In this document: piece by piece, positions 1 through 5,662 of the stretch | Position numbering within the stretch: the stretch's first letter is position 1 | How the letters are laid out: each line of letters begins with the position of its first letter | Notes under the pieces: generated by a model | Databases searched by the model: none | Seen by the model: only the letters and a program-made list of their open reading frames with translations | What the model was told of the DNA's origin: nothing | NCBI GenBank assembly: GCA_003552745.1 | Contig: PUOG01000089.1 | Coordinates: 1 to 9,524 of the forward strand | Source: Spirochaetaceae bacterium | GTDB taxonomy: Bacteria; Spirochaetota; Spirochaetia; DSM-27196; SKKC01 | Direction of reading: 5' to 3' | Length of the DNA stretch: 9,524 nt | Program-made: the position numbers and the translations under genes

Positions 1-1
1 C

Positions 2-337
2 CTCGAGGTTCGCGGTGAAGACTACATCCGTACCGCCTACAGCAAAGGTATCGAGGAGCGCGCCGTTCTCGGCCGCCACGTCTTCCGCAACGTATCGATC
101 ACCCTTGTCAGCATCGTCGGAGTGCAGTTCGGGTACATGCTCGGCGGATCGATTTACATCGAGTCGATCTTCTCCTGGCCCGGGATCGGGCGGATGATCA
201 ACGAGGCGGTGCAGGCGCGCGATTTCCCGCTCGTTCAGGCGATAGCGGTGTTCAGCGCCGGATTCGTCGTGGTGCTGAATCTGCTCACCGATGTCGCATA
301 CGCACTTATCGATCCGAGGATTCGCTATGAGGATTGA
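2..337 (+). CDS. dppB: ABC transporter permease, DppB/OppB type (3' end only)
   Basis: This is the last 111 codons of an inner-membrane permease of the peptide/nickel (PepT) ABC importer family; the 5' end lies before the window. The visible part begins inside the cytoplasmic EAA coupling loop (GEDYIRTAYSKG, then the RHVFRN segment), which docks on the ATPase subunits. It continues through the family-typical stretch LGGSIYIESIFSWPGIGRM and a last hydrophobic helix, and ends in the DPRIRY tail common to DppB proteins. The frame is open from base 2 to the TGA at 335-337. The stop overlaps the start of the next permease by 11 bp, which indicates translational coupling within one operon. Family membership is seen directly. 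Whether the substrate is a peptide or a sugar cannot be told from a permease. Confidence 0.95.
   Translation, partial: LEVRGEDYIRTAYSKGIEERAVLGRHVFRNVSITLVSIVGVQFGYMLGGSIYIESIFSWPGIGRMINEAVQARDFPLVQAIAVFSAGFVVVLNLLTDVAYALIDPRIRYED
316..320 (+). promoter_or_regulatory. Ribosome binding site for the DppC-type permease
   Basis: GAGGA lies 6 nt before the ATG at 327, inside the end of the upstream permease gene. It decides the start in favour of 327 over the in-frame ATG at 291, which has no purine-rich site before it. Confidence 0.7.
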
Positions 338-1226
338 CGCTCTCGATCAGGAGAATGTGCGCTCTCCGTTCCAACGCACGCTCCGGATTGTCTTTCGTGA
401 CAAGGCCGGAGTCGTCGGGGTGCTGCTGTTCAGCATTGTGCTTTTCTCGGCGATTTTCGCCCCGTACATCGCTCCGCACCACCCACTCGATCAGAACCTC
501 CGTATCAGCCGGCAGGTGCCTGCGTGGCAGGACGGGGGCGACTGGGAACACCCGCTCGGCACCGACAACCTCGGTCGCGACATGCTCAGTCGGATCATCT
601 ACGGTACTCGCGTCTCGCTGACGGTCGGATTCTTCGGAGTGCTCATTTCGATGAGTCTCGGCATGATTCTCGGACTCGTTGCCGGTTATGTGGGCGGCAG
701 GACCGACAACATCATCATGGGGGTGGCGAATCTCTTTCTCGCGATCCCGTACCTCCTGCTGGTCGTCGTCGTAGCGGCGGTTCTCGGTCGGAGCCTCTTC
801 AACGTAATCATGATATTCGGGTTCACCAATGCCCCGCTGTTCGTGCGAATTACCCGTGGAGAGGTCCTGCGTATACGGAAATCCGGTTACGTCGAGTCGG
901 CGGTAAGCATCGGAGCTCGCCCGGGCCGCATCATCTTTCAGCACATACTGCCGAATCTGATCGGTCCCCTTCTCACCGTCGGAACATTCGAGATGTCGGG
1001 GATGATATTTTACGAGGCGGGTCTCGGTTTTCTCGGTTTGAGCGTGCCACCGGGGATACCGAGCTGGGGGAACATGCTGGCCGCCGGGCGGCAGTATATT
1101 CAGTTCTCGCCGTGGATTGCCGCCTTCCCGGGCCTGGCGATCGTATTCACGTCGCTCGGTATGAACCTTCTCGGAGACTGGTTGCGCGATGTGCTCGATC
1201 CCAAGATGAGAAGGAGTGCCTCGTGA
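327..1226 (+). CDS. dppC: ABC transporter permease, DppC/OppC type
   Basis: This 299-residue inner-membrane permease should pair with the DppB-type protein to form the transport channel. A cytoplasmic N-terminus leads into a first membrane helix at about residues 27-46. A periplasmic segment ends in the family motif HPLGTDNLGRDMLSR (75-89). Several more helices follow, with the EAA coupling loop at about 189-210 (YVESAVSIGARPGRIIFQHILPN) and the conserved GLGFLGLSVPP and PSWGNML stretches near the end. Length is normal for DppC. I chose the ATG at 327 because GAGGA sits 6 nt upstream. The in-frame ATG at 291 lacks a ribosome binding site and would add 12 residues overlapping the previous gene. 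The stop (1224-1226) overlaps the GTG start of the next gene. Confidence 0.95.
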   Translation: MRIDALDQENVRSPFQRTLRIVFRDKAGVVGVLLFSIVLFSAIFAPYIAPHHPLDQNLRISRQVPAWQDGGDWEHPLGTDNLGRDMLSRIIYGTRVSLTVGFFGVLISMSLGMILGLVAGYVGGRTDNIIMGVANLFLAIPYLLLVVVVAAVLGRSLFNVIMIFGFTNAPLFVRITRGEVLRIRKSGYVESAVSIGARPGRIIFQHILPNLIGPLLTVGTFEMSGMIFYEAGLGFLGLSVPPGIPSWGNMLAAGRQYIQFSPWIAAFPGLAIVFTSLGMNLLGDWLRDVLDPKMRRSAS

Positions 1227-2317
1227 ACGGCGAAACGGTTCTACAGGTCCGAAACCTTTCGGTGCAGTTCGACAGCATCGACGGGACGGTGCACGCGGTG
1301 AACAACGTCTCGTTCGATCTCAAGCGCGGCGAGACGCTCGGGATCGTCGGTGAAAGCGGAAGCGGCAAGAGCGTGTCGATGATGTCGCTCGTTCGACTGA
1401 TCGCCGAGCCGCCGGGCCGGATTACCTCCGGCTCGGCCAGATTCATCACACACGAAGGTGAGGTAGACCTCCTTTCACTCTCACGCAGACAGCTTTCGCG
1501 GCTGCGCGGTGACCGTATCGGGTTCATCTTCCAGGATCCGATGAGCTCGCTCAACCCGCTGATGACCGTCGGTGCCCAGATTGCCGAGTCGGTTCAGCGT
1601 CACACCGGCCTGCAGAAGGGTGCGGCACGAGCGCGTGCCGTGGAGCTCCTCGAACAGGTGGGTATACCCGCCGCCGGGCAGCGGTACGGTAACTATCCTC
1701 ACCAGTTCTCAGGCGGAATGCGCCAGCGGGTGATGATCGCGATCGCCATCGCGTGCAACCCGGATATTCTCATTGCCGACGAGCCGACAACCGCGCTCGA
1801 TGTAACGGTCCAGGCCCAGATCGCCGATCTTACGAAACGCCTGAGCGAGGAGCTGTCGATTTCGGTCATCTGGATCTCTCACGATCTGGGAGTTGTCGCA
1901 GGATTGGCCGACCGACTCATGGTTATGTACGGCGGTACGATTGTCGAGTACGGCGAGGTAGAGCAGGTATACGCTCATCCGAGACACCCGTATACGATCG
2001 GGTTGCTCGGTGCTCTTCCGAAGCTCAGCAAGAGCGAAGAGCGGCTTGTGAACATCGCCGGTGCGCCGCCGAGTCTCTTCTCTCCACCCACGCAGTGTCC
2101 TTTCGCCGATCGATGTCCGTGGGCATTCGAGCGATGTGAGAACGAGCGCCCCGGCCTGTATCTCGCTTCCGGTGGTAATCCCGAGATCGAGAGTGGATGG
2201 GTCGACAGCCACCTCACAGCGTGCTTCTACGATCTCGAACGTAGCCGTCGCCGCGACATCGAAGAGCCGGTTGCAGTGCGCCCGGATGCAGTCGTTCACG
2301 AGGAGCAGCGTACATGA
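1223..2317 (+). CDS. dppD: ABC transporter ATP-binding protein, DppD/OppD type
   Basis: This 364-residue cytoplasmic ATPase is one of two that power the importer. Visible motifs: Walker A GESGSGKS (43-50), Q-loop FQDPMSSLNP (103-112), ABC signature SGGMRQ (163-168), Walker B ILIADE (182-187) and the switch histidine in SHD (H220). After the ATPase core comes the oligopeptide-transporter C-terminal region with HPRHPYT and four cysteines (C292, C298, C305, C334). In related DppD/OppD proteins these ligate an iron-sulfur cluster. The start is the GTG at 1223, preceded by AAGGAG at 1211-1216 with a 6-nt gap and overlapping the previous stop as GTGA. The frame is open upstream to about 524, but that stretch is a shadow of the permease gene. 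About 25 residues after the last cysteine form a charged tail of no obvious function. The stop overlaps the next start as ATGA. Confidence 0.96.
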   Translation: MNGETVLQVRNLSVQFDSIDGTVHAVNNVSFDLKRGETLGIVGESGSGKSVSMMSLVRLIAEPPGRITSGSARFITHEGEVDLLSLSRRQLSRLRGDRIGFIFQDPMSSLNPLMTVGAQIAESVQRHTGLQKGAARARAVELLEQVGIPAAGQRYGNYPHQFSGGMRQRVMIAIAIACNPDILIADEPTTALDVTVQAQIADLTKRLSEELSISVIWISHDLGVVAGLADRLMVMYGGTIVEYGEVEQVYAHPRHPYTIGLLGALPKLSKSEERLVNIAGAPPSLFSPPTQCPFADRCPWAFERCENERPGLYLASGGNPEIESGWVDSHLTACFYDLERSRRRDIEEPVAVRPDAVVHEEQRT

Positions 2318-3402
2318 GCGATCAGCCCTATTTTCGTGTGGAGAATCTCAAGCAGTACTTTCCGATCACACGCGGTGTTATCTTCAGCCGCACGGTCGGT
2401 GCGATCAAAGCCGTCGACGACGTGAGCTTCGAGATTCCGGCAGGCGAGACCCTCGGTCTCGTCGGCGAGAGCGGGTGCGGCAAGTCTACCACGGGGCGCA
2501 GTGTACTCCGGCTGCATGAGCCGACTGCCGGTCGCGTACAGCTGGGAGATGTCGAAGTTACCTCTCTGAGTCCGACTGAGTTACGGCAGCTGCGTCCGAA
2601 GATGCAGATGATCTTTCAGGACTCGTACTCGTCGCTGAATCCGCGTCACTCGGTAGCGAAGATCGTGGCCGAGCCGATGGTGATACAGGGCGAAAGCGAC
2701 GGTGCCCGGATGCGCGCCCGCGTCCAGGATCTGCTCGAACTGGTGGGGCTGAATCCGGACCACATGAAGCGGTTCCCGCACGAGTTTTCCGGCGGCCAGC
2801 GTCAGCGAATCGGTATTGCGCGGGCTCTCGCGCTCAATCCGAGCTTCGTCGTATGCGATGAGCCGATCTCGGCGCTCGACGTATCGATCCAGGCACAGGT
2901 AGTCAATCTTCTCGCCGAGCTCCAGAAAGAGCTCGGACTGACCTACCTTTTCATCGCGCACGACCTGAGCATGGTGCGGCATATTTCGCACCGGATCGCG
3001 GTGATGTATCTCGGCAAGCTCATGGAATCGGCGACCTACGATGAGCTGTTCTCCATGCCGCTTCATCCGTATACCCAGTCGCTCATGTCCGCGGTTCCGA
3101 TCCCCGAGCCGAAGATCGAGAAAAGCCGCACCCGTGTAATACTCAGTGGCGACGTGCCGAGTCCGGTGAAGCCTCCGACCGGTTGTGTGTTCCATACCCG
3201 ATGTCCGTTCGCTACCGACAAGTGCGCTGCCGAGGTTCCGGAGTTTCGCGAAATCCGCTCGGGGCACCGTGTGGCTTGTCACCACGTTGACGATCCAACC
3301 ATCGGTCCCACGATCGACGCGCAGCGCGAAGAAATCGTGGCAAGCGTCGAGAGTGCAGCCGTCTACGGTCCCGATCGACAGTTCAGCGGTGCGAGTACAT
3401 AA
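2314..3402 (+). CDS. dppF: ABC transporter ATP-binding protein, DppF/OppF type
   Basis: This 362-residue ATPase is the partner of the DppD-type subunit; the two are expected to form the nucleotide-binding heterodimer. Motifs: Walker A GESGCGKS (51-58), Q-loop FQDSYSSLNP (101-110), signature SGGQRQ (159-164), Walker B FVVCDE (178-183) and switch histidine H216 (AHD). The insert between residues 17 and 30 before the conserved AVDDVSF is typical of the OppF side. Four C-terminal cysteines (C291, C297, C304, C322) match the family cysteine cluster. A roughly 40-residue tail beyond the last cysteine is rich in acidic and polar residues. The ATG at 2314 has GAGGAG 8 nt upstream (2300-2305) and overlaps the previous stop by 4 bp. 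It is the last core transporter gene; a 105-bp gap separates it from the DUF192 gene. Confidence 0.96.
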   Translation: MSDQPYFRVENLKQYFPITRGVIFSRTVGAIKAVDDVSFEIPAGETLGLVGESGCGKSTTGRSVLRLHEPTAGRVQLGDVEVTSLSPTELRQLRPKMQMIFQDSYSSLNPRHSVAKIVAEPMVIQGESDGARMRARVQDLLELVGLNPDHMKRFPHEFSGGQRQRIGIARALALNPSFVVCDEPISALDVSIQAQVVNLLAELQKELGLTYLFIAHDLSMVRHISHRIAVMYLGKLMESATYDELFSMPLHPYTQSLMSAVPIPEPKIEKSRTRVILSGDVPSPVKPPTGCVFHTRCPFATDKCAAEVPEFREIRSGHRVACHHVDDPTIGPTIDAQREEIVASVESAAVYGPDRQFSGAST

Positions 3403-3507
3403 CAATTCATAACAGTGCGTCTGAGACGGTAACTTAACGAGCCCGATCGGTGTCTCATTGTCAAAACGTGCCGGACGAGCATTGCCGCGCCGGCGAAGGA
3501 GTGACCA
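3403..3507 (+). other. Intergenic gap between the ABC operon and the DUF192 gene
   Basis: The gap has no terminator with a T-run. Two weak repeats are visible. CATAACA occurs twice at a 10-bp period (3398-3404 and 3408-3414), over the DppF stop codon. An inverted repeat TGAGAC/GTCTCA (3422-3427 and 3452-3457) has a 24-nt loop. TTGTCA at 3458-3463 could be a -35 box, but no fitting -10 follows 16-18 bp later. Readthrough from the transporter operon into the DUF192 gene is therefore possible, but is not shown. Confidence 0.4.
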
Positions 3508-4059
3508 ATGAGTATCAAGGGTCGGATTAAGGCGTTCCGCGAAATGAGCACGGTTCGCAAGGTTATTTACAGTGTCGGCACCGTTGCCGCCGTCGTAGCA
3601 ATCGTACTGCTTGTCGGATATGTCAGGGAGCAGCCCACACGGACGTTCCTCGCGTTGCCCGAAGGCACGATCGAGCTGAGCGGTATGGAAGGCGACGAGT
3701 CGTTGGTGAAGGCGGTTAGAATCGTCAATACACCGGCAGCACGCCGCGAAGGGTTGCGCAACGTGCGCCCCGAGGTTGTCTCCGAGAAGCCGGTGCTCTA
3801 TGTGTACCGTGTGAACACCTCAGCTCGCCACGTGCTCACCGACGTGCGATTGCCGCTCGATATCGGCTTCTTCGATGAAGAAGGCGCAATCGTCGGTATC
3901 TTCCACGGTGCACAGCCGGGCGAAACCGTTGTTCCCGGTGAGCGCTATCGATATGTGCTCAAGGCAAGTGCAGGTTACTTTGCCGAGAGCTCGATCGGAG
4001 CCGAATTCGAGACCGTTCTTCGTCCCGACAGTCTGAGTATTACCGTAGCTTCCCGCTGA
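3508..4059 (+). CDS. Membrane-anchored DUF192-family protein, divergent
   Basis: This 183-residue protein has a basic N-terminus, one hydrophobic segment at about residues 19-39 (signal anchor or uncleaved signal) and an outside-facing globular domain. The domain from about residue 66 to 167 follows the DUF192 (PF02643) pattern: AARREGL (77-83) for the ER..GLM motif, VLYVY (96-100) for the MLFVF strand, RLPLDIGFFDEEGAIVGI (114-131) for the IPLDIaFid..g.Iv core, and YVLKASAGYF (149-158) for the yvLE..aG.f strand. The family's usual GLM, GMLF and FWMKNT residues are replaced (GLR, KPVLYV, RHVLTDV), so it is a divergent member. The biochemical role of DUF192 proteins is not established. The ATG at 3508 has AAGGAG at 3496-3501, 6 nt upstream. 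A later ATG at 3544 lacks such a site and would cut into the anchor region. It is followed directly by a terminator. Confidence 0.8.
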   Translation: MSIKGRIKAFREMSTVRKVIYSVGTVAAVVAIVLLVGYVREQPTRTFLALPEGTIELSGMEGDESLVKAVRIVNTPAARREGLRNVRPEVVSEKPVLYVYRVNTSARHVLTDVRLPLDIGFFDEEGAIVGIFHGAQPGETVVPGERYRYVLKASAGYFAESSIGAEFETVLRPDSLSITVASR

Positions 4060-4105
4060 TCACTCAGACTTCGCGGAGCGCCCGGCGGCTCGTGCTGCCA
4101 CACAA

Positions 4106-4135
4106 AGCGGCCCCTCTCACGAGGGGCCGTTGTTC
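4106..4135. terminator. Rho-independent terminator, probably bidirectional
   Basis: A perfect 9-bp GC-rich stem, CGGCCCCTC (4108-4116) with GAGGGGCCG (4121-4129), closes a TCAC loop. A weak G-T and an A-T pair extend it, and a T-rich run (TTGTTCCTT) follows on the plus strand. Read on the minus strand, the same hairpin is followed by CTTTGTG, a shorter T-run. It lies between two convergent genes, 47 bp after the DUF192 stop and about 29 bp after the GH1 stop, so it probably ends both transcripts, more efficiently on the plus strand. Confidence 0.85.
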
Positions 4136-4158
4136 CTTGGGTGCGCCCGGCAGGGCGC

Positions 4159-5493
4159 TTATTCCATCCCCGCGATGACGTCGCGGTAGAAATAGTAGCT
4201 GTCTTTCGGCACACGACGTCCGTCCACATAGTCGCAGTACACGATGCCGAATCGCTTCGTGTATCCGAATGCCCACTCAAAATTGTCGATGAAACTCCAG
4301 AGGAAATACCCCTGGAGATTCACACCGTCGCGAATCGCGTCGGCGCAAGCAGAGAGATACGACTTGAGGAAATCGATGCGACCGCGATCGTGAACGCGAG
4401 TCCCGTCCGCCGAAAGCTCATCGGGCATCGCACATCCGTTTTCGGTTACGTAGAGAGGCATGCCGCCGGTATGGTCGTGCAGCCACTGCAGATGTCGGTG
4501 GAGGCCTTTCGGTGTAATCGGCCACCCCATCTCGGTTGTTTGCTGGTACTGAGGGACCAACCGGTAGCGTTCCGGTCGAGAGTCGTCGTAGGCGACGACC
4601 CACTCGTGGTAGAAGTTGACCCCTAGGAAATCGATGTCACCGGCGATGATCTCCAGATCTCCATCGGCGAGCGGGATCTCGGCCTCCTCATATGCTTCGA
4701 TGAACCGCTGCGGATATCCTTTACCGAGAAGCGGATCGAGGAACATTCGTGTCGGCAGATCGGCGGCTCGGTCCGCGGCCTCGATATCCTCCTCGCGCCG
4801 AGTCGCCGGTCGCGGGGTCTGGGTGTTCAGCGTCGTTCCGATCTGCCCCGGATACCCTCCTTCGCGAAACGTCCGGACGGCGAGCCCGTGAGCGAGATTC
4901 AGATGGTGGACCGCCGCGGTCGCCTTACGCATGTCCTTGATACCCGGAGCGTGATGTCCCTGCAGGTATCCGAGAATCGCGGTGCAGAACGGCTCGTTCA
5001 GCGTTATCCACTTCGAAATCCGATCGCCGAGCTCGTCGAAACAAGCTTTCGCGTATTCGGAGAAAGCGTAGGCGGTGTCGCGGTTCGGCCATCCCCCGGA
5101 GTCCTCGAGCGACTGTGGCAGGTCCCAATGGTAGAGAGTCGGCACCGGCTGTATTCCCGCCTCCAACAGCGCATCGATGAGGCGGTTGTAGTAGTCGAAG
5201 CCGTTCGGATTCCGTTCTCCGGTTCCGCGCGGGAAGACCCTCGGCCATGCGATCGAGAACCGGTACGCATTGACTCCGAGTTCCTTCATGAGTTTGACGT
5301 CTTCGGGATACCGGTGGTACTGATCGCACGCGACGTCGCCGGTATGTCCATGCATAACCGCCCCCGGCGTACGGCAGAACGTATCCCATATGCTCGTGCC
5401 GCGACCGTCCTCGGTGCTCGCCCCTTCGACCTGGTAGCTGGCAGTCGCCGTACCCCAGGTGAAGCCCTCCGGAAATCTCGTGCTTAGTTCCAT
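4159..5493 (-). CDS. Beta-glucosidase, glycoside hydrolase family 1
   Basis: This 444-residue cytoplasmic enzyme (no signal peptide) should hydrolyse beta-linked glucosides or short beta-oligosaccharides from the non-reducing end with retention of configuration. It spans the whole GH1 (beta/alpha)8 barrel: N-terminal signature FTWGTATASYQVEGA, YHWDLP with H122 and W123, acid/base E167 in TLNEP, N293 and Y295 in the VNFYHEW segment, and nucleophile E351 in YVTENG. The C-terminal sugar-recognition part LWSFIDNFEWAFGYTKRFG contains W399, E406 and W407. The glutamate at 406, without the Ser/Lys phosphate-binding pattern of 6-phospho-beta-glucosidases, argues for a non-phosphorylated substrate and so for uptake without a PTS. 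The ATG at 5493 is preferred because AAGGGG ends 8 nt before it. The ATG at 5499 adds two residues but leaves only 2 nt to that site. Galactosidase or fucosidase side activity, common in GH1, cannot be excluded. Confidence 0.96.
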   Translation of the reverse strand: MELSTRFPEGFTWGTATASYQVEGASTEDGRGTSIWDTFCRTPGAVMHGHTGDVACDQYHRYPEDVKLMKELGVNAYRFSIAWPRVFPRGTGERNPNGFDYYNRLIDALLEAGIQPVPTLYHWDLPQSLEDSGGWPNRDTAYAFSEYAKACFDELGDRISKWITLNEPFCTAILGYLQGHHAPGIKDMRKATAAVHHLNLAHGLAVRTFREGGYPGQIGTTLNTQTPRPATRREEDIEAADRAADLPTRMFLDPLLGKGYPQRFIEAYEEAEIPLADGDLEIIAGDIDFLGVNFYHEWVVAYDDSRPERYRLVPQYQQTTEMGWPITPKGLHRHLQWLHDHTGGMPLYVTENGCAMPDELSADGTRVHDRGRIDFLKSYLSACADAIRDGVNLQGYFLWSFIDNFEWAFGYTKRFGIVYCDYVDGRRVPKDSYYFYRDVIAGME

Positions 5494-5501
5494 AACCATT
5501 T

Positions 5502-5507
5502 CCCCTT
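5502..5507 (-). promoter_or_regulatory. Ribosome binding site of the GH1 gene
   Basis: Read on the minus strand this is AAGGGG. It lies 8 nt before the ATG at 5493 and only 2 nt before the ATG at 5499, so it favours the shorter start (MELSTRF...). Confidence 0.6.
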
Positions 5508-5516
5508 ACTGTAAAT

Positions 5517-5522
5517 TCTATA
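5517..5522 (-). promoter_or_regulatory. Possible -10 box of the GH1 gene
   Basis: On the minus strand this reads TATAGA within TATATAGAA. It would place the transcript start near 5510, just ahead of the ribosome binding site. No credible -35 hexamer lies 16-18 bp upstream (TACAGC or GTACAG), so either the promoter depends on an activator or the call is wrong. Confidence 0.3.
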
Positions 5523-5526
5523 TACG

Positions 5527-5565
5527 GTACCGATAGTCGGCTGTACGAGTGACCGTAGTACCGAT
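5527..5565. repeat. Direct repeat GTACCGAT, two copies in the GH1-ROK intergenic region
   Basis: GTACCGAT occurs at 5527-5534 and again at 5558-5565, 31 bp start to start, close to three helical turns. An inverted pair TACGGT (5523-5528) and ACCGTA (5552-5557) overlaps the region. The first copy sits directly upstream of the possible GH1 -10 box. The arrangement could be a second regulator's binding sites; chance is also possible for an 8-mer pair. Confidence 0.4.
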
Positions 5566-5587
5566 TACAATACGAGAAGCAAATTAA

Positions 5588-5606
5588 GTTGATTCCAAGA
5601 ATCAAC
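5588..5606. promoter_or_regulatory. Candidate operator: perfect 19-bp inverted repeat
   Basis: The sequence GTTGATTC-CAA-GAATCAAC has two perfect 8-bp arms around a 3-bp centre. It lies in the divergent gap between the GH1 glucosidase (start 5493) and the ROK regulator (start 5663). Regulators of the ROK family bind dimeric inverted repeats of this kind, usually AT-rich, next to their own genes. The palindrome is seen directly; that the neighbouring ROK protein binds it is inference. The TTGATT of the left arm could also be a -35 box for the ROK gene, which would give autoregulation. Confidence 0.65.
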
Positions 5607-5617
5607 CAAACTACCCT
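5589..5617 (+). promoter_or_regulatory. Possible promoter of the ROK regulator gene
   Basis: TTGATT (5589-5594) and TACCCT (5612-5617) are separated by 17 bp and match sigma-70 boxes moderately (4 of 6 and 3 of 6). The -35 box lies inside the 19-bp palindrome. An alternative is the better -10 hexamer TACAAT at 5566-5571, which has no good -35; in that case the palindrome would lie just downstream of the transcript start. Confidence 0.3.
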
Positions 5618-5652
5618 GAAGGAGAATCTCACGCGCGTCGGGGGTTGTCAAC

Positions 5653-5656
5653 GGAG
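5653..5656 (+). promoter_or_regulatory. Ribosome binding site of the ROK gene
   Basis: GGAG lies 6 nt before the ATG at 5663 and decides that start. The frame can also begin at TTG 5645, whose nearest upstream purine run (GGGGG) touches it directly. A stronger AAGGAG at 5619-5624 has no start codon at a useful distance. Confidence 0.55.
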
Positions 5657-5662
5657 ATTGCC

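Noticed and set aside
306..944. Minus-strand open frame of 212 codons
   Set aside because: It is antisense to the DppC permease, charged and low in hydrophobic residues, with no domain pattern.
524..1222. Upstream extension of the DppD-type ATPase frame, which would give a 597-residue protein
   Set aside because: It lies entirely on the DppC permease gene in another frame and is arginine-rich nonsense. The GTG at 1223 has a good AAGGAG and starts exactly at the conserved ATPase domain.
2581..3405. Minus-strand open frame of 274 codons
   Set aside because: It is antisense to the DppF ATPase, whose motifs are complete on the plus strand.
3422..3457. TGAGAC/GTCTCA inverted repeat as a terminator of the ABC operon
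   Set aside because: The stem is only 6 bp, the loop is 24 nt and no T-run follows, so it is not a credible intrinsic terminator.
4141..5487. Several plus-strand frames of 60-200 codons opposite the glucosidase gene
   Set aside because: They are shadows of the GH1 gene, which shows both catalytic glutamates and full-length family similarity on the minus strand.
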